Below are positions 46,310-54,921 of a DNA stretch of 64,000 nt, piece by piece; positions within the stretch are counted from its first letter, which is position 1, and every line of letters begins with the position of its first letter. The DNA is from Porodaedalea pini (lineage: Eukaryota > Basidiomycota > Agaricomycetes > Hymenochaetales > Hymenochaetaceae). The stretch lies in assembly GCA_002794775.1 (NCBI GenBank), contig NBAY01000104.1, positions 33,845-97,844 on the forward strand, in the 5' to 3' direction. The notes beneath the pieces were generated by a model that had not been told where the DNA came from, did no database searches, and saw only the letters and a program-made list of their open reading frames with translations. The position numbers and the translations under genes were made by a program.

Positions 46310-49300
46310 GGCTGCGGTGCCTTAGGCGCAGCACGCGGTACGTGTTAGGACTCGAACTTTCATCTTTTCTTTTATTATTCCTTTGGCCATTTCTTTTCTT
46401 TTAATCGCTCCTTTTCATTATATTTAATCATCTTTTCAATCATTTCCCACACTCTTTTCACATGACCTTCATTCGTTCCATTCCGCCCCCCTTTATGTAA
46501 TCTTAGACAAAGGGGCAACCGGTTCTCACGGGGTGATCACTGTATATAAGGAAGAGGAATCGCATCTGAACACCTGTTCTGCTTTTCCTCTTACCTCCGT
46601 GATGACCTAGGTGAGACCGCGTCCCCCTCCTGTAGTAAAGTACATTGTATTAATCCTCTTACCTCCGTGACGACCTAGCCTGAGTACAGCGTGTCCCGAG
46701 ACTCCACTCGAGTATAGCACGTCCCAGACGACAGTCAGCCGAGACCTGCCCAGTCCGAGTTGTCTCCCGGACTCCCACCTAACAGTATGCCCTCGTCGCG
46801 GGCGGCGCGTTTCCGCTTTCCACCTGACTTTCTGCCCCGGACCTCCTTCGCGCGTCCCTGGGTCGCCAGCGAGCACCCTGTCCACCAGACGACTGTGCAG
46901 AGGAAGCAAGCCCTACCGGGCTGCCCCTGACACGTTCTCCCCCGACGTGCGCAGTTGGCGCACGCCTCCTCGAGAGGGACCGGCAGCGGTCCCGCTGTTA
47001 GAACCTGAACTTTCACCTTTTCCTTTATTTTCCCTTTTACCATTTCCTTTATTATATTCGTCCTTTTCATCATATTTACCCATCTTACACAATCATTCCC
47101 ACACTGCCTTCATTCGTTCCATTCCCACTCGTTATGTAATGTTAGGTAATATAGTCTCACGGTCGTCGCTATATAAGGTCTCAGGAATCGCATGAACTCC
47201 TTGTTCTGCTTTTCCTCTTACCTCCACGACGACCTAGGTGAGACTCGTCCCCCTTGTATTAGTTTAGACTTGTATTAATCCTCTTACCTCCGCGACGACC
47301 TAGCCTGAGTAAGCGTGTCCCGAGTCTACGCTCGAGTATAACACGTCCCAGACGACAGTCAGCCGAGGCCTGCCCAGTCCGAGTCATCTCCCGGACTCCC
47401 GCCTAACATAAAAGCAGAACCCCACCCAGGCTCATCCCCAGCGTACGTCGTCGCTGTCGACTCGCCTTCACTTGGTCTAGAGGAGCGCTCCCCTCGACGG
47501 ACTTGACGTGTAGAACCCCTAAACAACAAACCCTCAACCCTGCCCGGACGTTTTTCGGACGTTCGTGTATTACGTAAAACCACACCCGACCCTGGCTCTC
47601 TGCCTCTCCCTCTGGTGGAGGAACCATCTGACCTGGACGTGGGTAACACACCGTGTGCAGTCGTCGACGTCATTGTCGATTGTGATCTCGATAGCCTCCT
47701 TCCGTTTGGTCATCAAACTAGCCGACGAACCTGTCCTTCGTCAGCGTAACATACATCCGGACAACCAGCCCCTACCTGTTCCCCCCCCGACGTAGTCAAA
47801 ATAGATCTCACCGAGGAACAACAGCGGGCTTTCCCCTCTTCTTCACGCTACGACGCGGAACGCCAATTGTACGTAGCGGACGACAGAAACCACGTCACTC
47901 ATAATCTCTGGTGGAGTGACACTAGGCACGCCTGGTACTCGACTGACTCGTCTTCCGGCGAGCGAACTCGTTGGGCGCCTCGACCTCCCCGTACACCATC
48001 TTCACCGACAGTCTCGACATCGTCGGTCGTCCTCCCAAGCAAACCAGGAGGCTATCGTACACCCCATAGAGACTCGTCACCGCCGACACCCCCTGAACAC
48101 CTAACGCACACGCCCGTCCCAGCGATGTCGGAGGGCTTTACTCAAAGGCAGCAACAGGAAATCGCGGCGATCGTAGCGGCCGCCTTCACCCGCGCGGCAA
48201 CGAATGCCCCTGCGGCCCAAGCCCCAGCCCCCTCAATTGACGTTGCCCGGCCACGCGAATTCGCTGGCAGCGATGACTACCTTGACTTCAAGCGCGAAGT
48301 CCTTCTCTTTGTCTCGGCGAACCCCGCAAAGTACCCCTCGTCGTCGAGCAAGATTTACGTCGCCCTCTCTTACCTCAAGGGTGGCAACGCGTCGACGTGG
48401 GCACAAAACTACGTCCAGGAATTCACAACGAACGGCGTCGTGAGCTTTACGGACGACTGGGCCAAGTTCCAGGAACGACTGGATGCCTCCTTCGATGATC
48501 CAAACAGGAAGGAGAAGGCGCTGAAGAAGTTCCGAGACAAAATCCAGAAGGACCTCTCCGCCGACCAGTTCTTCCAGGACCTCGACGTGATCATCAAGGC
48601 AGCGGAGCTGAAGGACGAAAGCGTCATTTGTGACCACCTGCAACGCGCGATGAACATCGAGGTGGTCCGCGGCGTGTTAAGGTCGACGCCCGTGCCGACA
48701 ACGTATGAGGCATGGAAAAAGAAGGCCATTGAGATCGATCGGGGCGAACAACAGATTCGCGCCATCCAACGAGGTCGTACATTGCCATTCACGCCCCGTC
48801 CGACGCCCCAACAAGGGCCTCCTGCACGCCGACAGGTAGCAGCCCCGCACGCCGATAAGCGTGATGCGACGGGCGTCACTTTCGGAGGTGCTGGCCAACC
48901 GATGGACGTCTCGATGAATGAGGCGCAACGAAAGCGCGCGTGCTGGATTTGTGGCGGACTGGGACACTTTAAGGATAAATGTCCGCAGGCGAAGCCGATC
49001 ATCCAGCGTATGTTGGAGCTGATGGCACCGGGCGAGCGCCACCTCATCGCTGACGAGCTCGGCGCGATGAAGGAGTCGGCATTCGAGGAAGTCGTGGACA
49101 CTCGAAGGTCGACGGTGGAGGACTATGTGGAGGAAGAAGACAATGACGAAGAGGTCGTCGACTCGCAGGGTTTTGCGAGTGGTCAGGCATAGCCATCGGG
49201 GCGACTGACCGAGAAGAACAAGGGACTTCGAATCCGGATTCGCTAAAATATAACCAACCGTCTGTACAATACATAGATGCAAACGACGTCGATGGTTTTC

Positions 49301-52300
49301 TCGATTACGAAGTCCCCACCGGTGTGAACAAAGAGGAAGAGTACGAACAACTGTTCATGAGAGGAACTGGCGGACGCCAACTGGACCTTCTCCTGACTGT
49401 TGAGCATGAAATAGCGGGTGAGAAGAGAGAGGTGGATGCGCATGCCCTTGTGGATTCAGGATGCACGGGATCCTGCATCGACGTCAGGTTCGTCGAAAGG
49501 TATGGGTTGGAAACGAAACGCTACATCCGACCCCTCGCGGTGCTCAACGCCGATGGCACGCACAATGAGGCCGGATTGATCGAGGAGTACGTTGACGTCG
49601 AACTCATGATCGGCCGTCACCAAGAGAAGATCGTCCTCGCAGTAACGTCCCTAGCATCGTCAAACATCTTCCTGGGTACAACTGGCTTTGACGTCACAAT
49701 CCGGAGGTCGACTGGAAAATGGGTTCGATCGAATTCACCCGCTGTCCGGAAGAATGTGCGATCAAGAGGGAGCCGGAGGAGGACCTAGGCAAGGTGAAGG
49801 AGGTGGTGGAACAGATGAGGAGAGTGAGTGAGATGCGAATGGACAAGGCGTCCTGGCCCGCATACCTCAACGACTACGCCGACGTTTTCAGCGAAAAGGG
49901 TTTCGAAAAGCTGCCGGAACACCGACCCTGGGACCATGTCATCGACTTGAAACCCGACTTCAAACCAAGCGACTGTAAGATCTACCCGCTCACGCCAACT
50001 GAGCAGCAGTCACTCAAGGATTTCCTTGATGAAAATCTGAAATCGGGTCGCATTCGACGGTCGATATCGCCCATGGCGTCGCCCTTCTTCTTCATTAAGA
50101 AGGCCGACAAATCGCTACGCCCGATCCAGGATTACCGTAAGCTCAATGACGGTACGATCAAGAACAAGTATCCCCTCCCTCTCATTGATGAACTCGTCGA
50201 CAAGGTCAAGAAAGCGAAGTACATCACTAAGCTTGACCTTCGCTGGGGATACTACAATATCCGGATCCGTGAGGGTGACGAATGGAAGGCAGCGTTTCGC
50301 ACGAACATGGGCCTCTTCGAACCGACGGTCATGTTTTTTGGCCTTTGCAACGCGCCGGCCACGTTCCAGGCCTTTGTCAACCACATCTTTAAGGACCTAA
50401 TCTACGCGAACTTGATCATTGTATACCTCGACGACATCCTGATCCTCTCAGAAACCATTGAGGAGCATATCGACACGTCGAGGCGCGTACTCCAGATCCT
50501 CCGAGAAAATGGCCTGTACCTGAAGCCGGAGAAGTGTGAGTTTGACGCCAAGGTTGTCAAATACCTCGGCCACATCATCGGCAATGGTGAGATCAGGGCT
50601 GACCCGGCAAAGACGGAGGCGATTGCGAACTGGCCAGTCCCGCAGAACATCAAGGAGCTGCAACAGTTCCTCGGTATGGGAAACTGGCTGAGACGGTTTA
50701 TTAAGGACTACAGCAAGGTGGTCCGACCATTGACGTCGCTAACGGGCAAGAAGGACTGGGCATGGGAGACCGAACAGCAGGAAGCGTTCGAGGAGCTGAG
50801 ACGACGTCTCTGCTCACCTCCAGTCCTAGCCATCGCCAATGACGAGGGCCCTTTCCGCGTAGAAGCAGACTCGTCGAACTTTGCGCTCGGTGGTGTGTTG
50901 TTGCAGAAGCAGGAAGGGAAGTGGAGGGTGATCGCCTACAGGTCAGAGGCACTTGAACCGGCAGAACGAAACTACGAGATCTACGACAAGGAGATGCTCG
51001 CGATCGTTTCGGCACTCAAGGAGTGGCGGCAATACCTCCTTGGCGCTCGCCACAAGATTGAAATCTGGTCTGACCATGCTAACCTCACCTACTTCAGGTC
51101 GGCGCAGAAGCTGAGCTATCGCCAAGCTCGCTGGCGGACCGAACTTGAAGAATTCGACTTCCACCTCGAACATAAGTCGGGCAAGACGATGGGCAAGGCC
51201 GACCTGCTATCGCGCATGGCGGGCTATGATCAGGGCAAGGATGACAACGATGGGGTCGTGTTCATCAAGGATAAGTGGTTGAACTGTGGAGTGGTGAGGA
51301 CATCGCGCGACAAGGTGGTGGAACGAGTGGGTGAAGCGCAGAGGGCGCAGGATGAGTCGGAAAGGCCTACGGGTTTGGTGAAGGTCGACGAGTTATGGCG
51401 GATGAAAGGCAAGGTGTATGTCCCATCGACAATAAAGGAGGCCGTGTTGCGGGAGTGCCACGACTCGGTTCTGGCTGGACATCTGGGAGCGTTGAAGACA
51501 GTAGAACTCGTCCGTCGCAATTTCTGGTGGGCATCGATGTTCTCCGACGTCCGAGCATACGTCCGAGGATGCGACCGTTGTCAACGGACGAAAGCCTTAA
51601 GAACGTCGAGGTCTAGACCGCTTCATCCAAACGCTGTTCCTGAAGGACCCTGGGAGATTGTTACGGTCGACCTAATCGGAGAGCTCCCGGACTCCAAGGG
51701 ACACAACGCGATCTGCGTCTTTGTGGATAGGTTCTCAAAGCAGATACATGCGATCCCGACGACGACGAGGCTGTCAGCAGAAGGCATGGCCCAGCTGTAC
51801 CGCGACCACGTCTTTTGCCTCCATGGCCTACCGAAGAAGATCATCCACGACCGAGGCACGCAGTTCGATGCGTCGATGATGAAGGAGCTATACAAACTTC
51901 TGCACATTGAAGGTAACCCATCGACAGCGTTCCATCCACAGACAGATGGTCAAATGGAACGCGTTAACCAAGAGCTCGAACAGTACCTTCGACTCTTCGT
52001 TAACCATCGGCAATCGGACTGGAAGGACTGGCTCCCCCTTGCAGAGTTTGCATACAACAACCGCGAACACTCAGCAACGAAGATGTCCCCCTTCTACGCG
52101 AACACAGGACGTCACCCCTTGAGCTTCGACACGATGCGAACCACATCTGCTAACATGTCAGCGGAAGAATTCGCAAAACACATCAAGGAGACTCATTGCA
52201 TTGCTAAGGACAACCTAGTCAAGGCAGCAGAGGACATGAAGCGCTACCATGACCGGACAGCAGGAGCTTCGGTGGAGTACAAGGCTGGGGACAAGGTCTT

Positions 52301-54760
52301 CCTTGATGGGCGAAACATCAGTACGGACTCGCCGACAAAGAAACTCACAGACAAATGGTACGGCCCCTTTGATGTCATCGACAAGATAGGAGCAAGCGCG
52401 TACAAGCTCAAACTCCCGAAGCGATGGAAAAAGGTCCACCCTGTTTTCAACGAAGCCCTATTGAAACCCGCCGTCGAACCGTCCTTTGAGAGCCAGAAGC
52501 AACCGCCGCCGCCGCCACCAGACATCGTTGACAACGAGGAGGAGTACGAACTCGAAGAAGTCTTAGACTCACGTCTGCACCGAGGGAAACTACAGTACCT
52601 TGTCAAGTGGGTCGGCTACAATGAACCTACTTGGCAACCTGAGACAGACTTCAGCGAGAACGCAAAGGAGGCGATCGCTGAGTTCTACCTCAAACATCCT
52701 GGTGCACCTCGGAAACTCGATATCCCTCGTCAACGACTCCGTCTGCTCTTCGTCGACACCGAGCCTGACGACCGCGATCATGGTTGGTCGGGACGCCCAA
52801 CCTTGAAGGGGGGGTAATGTTAGAACCTGAACTTTCACCTTTTCCTTTATTTTCCCTTTTACCATTTCCTTTATTATATTCGTCCTTTTCATCATATTTA
52901 CCCATCTTACACAATCATTCCCACACTGCCTTCATTCGTTCCATTCCCACTCGTTATGTAATGTTAGGTAATATAGTCTCACGGTCGTCGCTATATAAGG
53001 TCTCAGGAATCGCATGAACTCCTTGTTCTGCTTTTCCTCTTACCTCCGCGACAACCTAGGTGAGACTCGTCCCCCTTGTATTAGTTTAGACTTGTATTAA
53101 TCCTCTTACCTCCACGACGACCTAGCCTGAGTAAGCGTGTCCCGAGTCTACGCTCGAGTATAACACGTCCCAGACGACAGTCAGCCGAGGCCTGCCCAGT
53201 CCGAGTCATCTCCCGGACTCCCGCCTAACACCCGCCCACCGTAGACAACCGGTCGCCGGGTTGACCAGTTCGACCCCATCAAACACGGTGACCGAGGGAC
53301 CCAACATACCATCGGTACGCCCTTCGTCTGCATGGTGGTATGACAAACCACCACCCTCTGCCTCCATCGATACGGGGGTGGGCTCAGCTGGAGCGAGACG
53401 CCCCTCCACCTCTTCGACTGGCGGCTCCCGGCATTGCTTCATGTGAGGGCCCCCACAACCTCACTCACGTGCTCGACGCACGCCTCCTCCACTCTCCCAA
53501 TGACCACGCGCACGCGCCCGACGCGTCGCTTCCGCCTGCTTCCGAGCCTCTTCCTGAGTGGCTAACATGGCAGCGAGACCGGCTTCGTCTCGCGCCCGCT
53601 GCTCGGCTTCGTGCTCCGCGGCCGCCTCCATCTCGAAGAATAGTCCCCCAGGCGCATTCGCTGGGGTCGGGACACTTGACGCCACGCTCGGTGTGGGTTG
53701 TTGCTGCTGCTGTTGCCGCAGTGGCTCCTCGCGTGGTCCGGTACGCGTTCCCTCCTCGTCGTCAGACGCGATCTCGACGGTCGTACGCCATCGCCACTTG
53801 TCGGCACCCGTCTGCTGTTGCTGTTGTGCTGACGGGGCGTCACCGGTACGCGGTACGCCGGACCTCTCCTCGCGCATCGTGCTTGCCTTGACTTCGCACG
53901 GACCCATCTGCTGTTGCTGTTGCGCAGACGCGGTACCGTCGGTACGCGGGGCAGCACACTCCTCCTCCTCGTTCACGACCTCCTCGACCTCGGGCAGACC
54001 AGGCGTTTCAAGACGTTTGACGAACACCTCGACTGCCGGTACAGCCGACGGGACCCCAACGAAGCGCGGTTGCGCCTCACGCTCCACGGGGTAGACGAAC
54101 TTATACCCGTACTCGTCGGGTACGAGTACGCGCTCGAACTCTCCACCGATGTACGGTACGTCGTCCGGCCAGTCCGCGACCGGTACGACGAATCCCTCAC
54201 CCCGGTACTTGGTGAGGTTGACCGTCTGGTGGTCGGCGAAATACCGACCGTAGAGCCGGTCGGCGGTGGACTTGTCGAGCCCATCCAGTGCCCACCGCAT
54301 CTCCTTCCAGACCCGCGCGACCTGGAGGTACGTCCGCAGATCGGACGCGATCGGGTGGCGGTTTGCCGGCACCACGGAGTCCCAGTAGAGCTGGTAGTAG
54401 CTCTCCAGGGTGCGCTATTTTGAATCGGTCAGCTCGGTACGCGTGCTTGATCAAGTTTCGAGGACTCACCTTCGTGCCGTATGCCCACTCGGCCCACTTC
54501 CACCGTTCGCCGATCTCGCGACCCCGACTCCCCGCCAGTAACGTCTCCCGCCGTTTCACGTACCGCCCGAGGCGGCGTCGCACGTACCGGTCGATGTCGA
54601 CCAGCCGTTGCTCGATCTCGCGGGTGTCCCACGTGATCTTCTCGCGCTCGACAGTGCCGACATTGTCGACGTACCCCGGTACACGGGGTGCCTTGCACGC
54701 CAGCCGAGGTGGCGCCATGCTGTTGCTGTTGCTGCTGCTGTCGCGGTGCGGAGATGACAT
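44772..54760 (-). CDS. Antisense accessory gene of element A: Gln-rich Zn2Cys6-type protein, split by three insertions
   Basis: Reads against gag-pol, starting 162 bp from the 3' LTR. Exon 1 is 54760-54470, exon 2 is 54414-53469 (GTGAGT donors, introns 55 and 51 nt). Exon 3 is 53417-53231, 46990-46785, 46337-46174 and 45071-44772, the gaps being B2, a B-type solo LTR and another solo LTR, each removed with one target duplication. The sum is 2,094 nt, 697 codons, in frame and free of stops. Features: helical N-terminus (REIEQRLVDIDRYVRRRLGR), acidic stretch, several Gln runs, and six cysteines spaced C-x2-C-x6-C-x7-C-x2-C-x7-C at about residues 485-514 (46962-46873). KSGGKRKRAAR follows, then another Gln run and an acidic heptad-like C-terminus (RSSRRLAAEATRQAAEAASI). 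Looks like a nuclear DNA-binding regulator (inference). Currently disrupted by the insertions. Confidence 0.75.
45072..45075. repeat. 4-bp target-site duplication, left copy (solo LTR C)
   Basis: GCGT, matched at 46174-46177. Confidence 0.65.
45076..46173 (+). mobile_element. Solo LTR 'C' (1,098 bp) inside the antisense gene
   Basis: Begins TGTAACACC and ends GGAATTATCA, flanked by GCGT. Contains a TATA-like TATTTATAG near 45547-45555 and a downstream region resembling other gypsy LTRs. Removing it with one GCGT joins codons ...PAAAR|VPWQQQ of the antisense gene in frame; its own first bases on the minus strand (TGATAA) otherwise create a stop. That frame restoration is the main evidence for the borders. 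Confidence 0.75.
46174..46177. repeat. 4-bp target-site duplication, right copy (solo LTR C)
   Basis: GCGT, matched at 45072-45075. Confidence 0.65.
46338..46342. repeat. Target-site duplication of solo B LTR, left copy
   Basis: GTACG, versus GTATG at 46785-46789; the one difference is a CpG transition. Confidence 0.6.
46343..46784 (+). mobile_element. Solo LTR of the B family ('B3', 442 bp)
   Basis: TGTTAGGACTCG...CCCACCTAACA with the B-family TATATAAGG box and GTTCTGCTTTT start motif. It is more diverged than the LTRs of B1 and B2 and about 28 bp longer. Flanked by GTACG/GTATG. Removal keeps the antisense gene in frame. Confidence 0.85.
46873..46962 (-). other. Zn2Cys6 cluster of the antisense gene
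   Basis: Encodes CANCARRGRTCQGQP..., with six Cys at spacing 2-6-7-2-7, inside the fungal Zn(II)2Cys6 consensus C-x2-C-x6-C-x(5-12)-C-x2-C-x(6-8)-C. All six codons lie in one uninterrupted segment between solo LTR B3 and B2, so the motif does not depend on any join. Confidence 0.75.
46991..46995. repeat. 5-bp target-site duplication of B2, left copy
   Basis: CCCGC, identical to 53231-53235. Confidence 0.9.
46996..47408 (+). repeat. 5' LTR of B2 (413 bp)
   Basis: TGTTAGAACC...CCTAACA. TATA box TATATAA at 47170-47176; predicted transcript start at GTTCTGCTTTT, 47203-47213. Confidence 0.92.
47170..47213 (+). promoter_or_regulatory. TATA box and predicted transcription start of B2
   Basis: TATATAA at 47170-47176, then GTTCTGCTTTT at 47203-47213, a TATA-to-start distance of about 33 bp. 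The second motif is the one complementary to the PBS. Confidence 0.65.
47410..47420 (+). other. Self-priming PBS of B2
   Basis: AAAAGCAGAAC starts two bases past the LTR end and is the perfect complement of GTTCTGCTTTT at 47203-47213. This is the arrangement of Tf1-type self-primed retrotransposons (established for Tf1); no tRNA-like TGG start is present. Confidence 0.75.
48125..49192 (+). CDS. Gag of B2
   Basis: 355 residues from the ATG of MSEGFTQRQQQEIAAIVAAA. The capsid core includes REFAGSDDYLDFKREVLLF and FQERLDASFDDPNRKEKALK; the nucleocapsid has one CCHC knuckle CWICGGLGHFKDKC; the tail is acidic (VEEEDNDEEVVDSQGF). The frame is open for about 370 nt upstream of this ATG, with protein-like sequence (VKIDLTEEQQRAFPSSSRYD) and no ATG, so the true N-terminus may lie upstream through frameshifting or another start. 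Gag ends at the TAG at 49190-49192, just after the slippery site. It looks intact, unlike B1's. Confidence 0.88.
   Translation: MSEGFTQRQQQEIAAIVAAAFTRAATNAPAAQAPAPSIDVARPREFAGSDDYLDFKREVLLFVSANPAKYPSSSSKIYVALSYLKGGNASTWAQNYVQEFTTNGVVSFTDDWAKFQERLDASFDDPNRKEKALKKFRDKIQKDLSADQFFQDLDVIIKAAELKDESVICDHLQRAMNIEVVRGVLRSTPVPTTYEAWKKKAIEIDRGEQQIRAIQRGRTLPFTPRPTPQQGPPARRQVAAPHADKRDATGVTFGGAGQPMDVSMNEAQRKRACWICGGLGHFKDKCPQAKPIIQRMLELMAPGERHLIADELGAMKESAFEEVVDTRRSTVEDYVEEEDNDEEVVDSQGFASGQA
49168..49210 (+). promoter_or_regulatory. -1 frameshift signal at the gag-pol junction of B2
   Basis: Slippery G GGT TTT (49168-49174) in the gag frame (CAG GGT TTT), spacer GCGAGT (49175-49180), stem GGTCAG (49181-49186) with CTGACC (49205-49210) across an 18-nt loop. 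Reading from TTT in the -1 frame enters pol directly (ATDREEQGTSNPDS...). Conserved in B1. Confidence 0.78.
52805..52814 (+). other. Polypurine tract of B2 within the pol coding end
   Basis: GAAGGGGGGG immediately before the TAA and the 3' LTR; encodes the last residues LKGG of pol. The same sequence lies in B1 on the minus strand (about 33019-33028). Confidence 0.7.
52818..53230 (+). repeat. 3' LTR of B2 (413 bp)
   Basis: Nearly identical to the 5' LTR; the roughly three differences seen (near 47250/53050 and 47290/53115) are CpG transitions. Confidence 0.92.
53231..53235. repeat. 5-bp target-site duplication of B2, right copy
   Basis: CCCGC, identical to 46991-46995. Confidence 0.9.
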
Positions 54761-54902
54761 GGTTGGAAGAAGCAGGAGAAAAACCCGTCGGTACGACCAC
54801 TTTTCCAATGCCCTCTCTAGCGTGTTCCGACGCGCGTGATCAGCGTGATCAAGCTTCTCGCGTGTATCAAAAGAAGAGAAGGCATGACTGGGGACAGTCA
54901 CG

Positions 54903-54909
54903 ATTTAAA
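54903..54909 (-). promoter_or_regulatory. TATA-like box upstream of the antisense gene
   Basis: TTTAAAT on the minus strand, about 145 bp before the antisense ATG and 12 bp from the 3' LTR edge. Position fits a promoter at or next to the LTR; weak evidence. Confidence 0.3.
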
Positions 54910-54921
54910 CGCCCCAGGAGA

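Larger units (their letters stand above)
49168..52817 (+). pseudogene. Pol of B2 (single 1-nt deletion)
   Basis: Protease (AHALVDSGCTGSCIDVRFVE), then at about 49678 the frame breaks: B1 has four Gs in the codons for FLGYNWL, B2 has three. After the break the frame is open to the end (49719-52817): RT with VYLDDILILS, RNase H (EADSSNFALGGVLL), integrase HHCC and D,D,E (VTVDLIGEL, IIHDRGTQFD, ERVNQELEQYL) and chromodomain (EYELEEVLDSRLHRGKLQYL, WVGYNEPTWQPETDF). No premature stop other than through the deletion, so a very recently active copy. The TAA at 52815-52817 abuts the 3' LTR. Confidence 0.9.
46996..53230 (+). mobile_element. Chromovirus-type Ty3 LTR retrotransposon B2 (6,235 bp)
   Basis: 413-bp LTRs flanked by CCCGC. 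Gag and pol are nearly complete; the only clear lesion is loss of one G near 49678 in pol. The two LTRs differ at about three sites, all CpG. About 74 bp shorter than B1, mostly from a leader deletion near 47575. Inserted in exon 3 of the antisense gene of A. Confidence 0.92.

Noticed and set aside
48233..49443. Long minus-strand ORFs opposite B2 gag, mirrored opposite B1 gag (36552-37052 and others)
   Set aside because: They are shadows of GC-rich gag codons; their presence in both copies follows from sequence identity, with no domains of their own.
53265..53285. tRNA T-loop-like GTTCGACCCC
   Set aside because: It lies in exon 3 of the antisense gene, with no acceptor stem or A/B box pairing around it.
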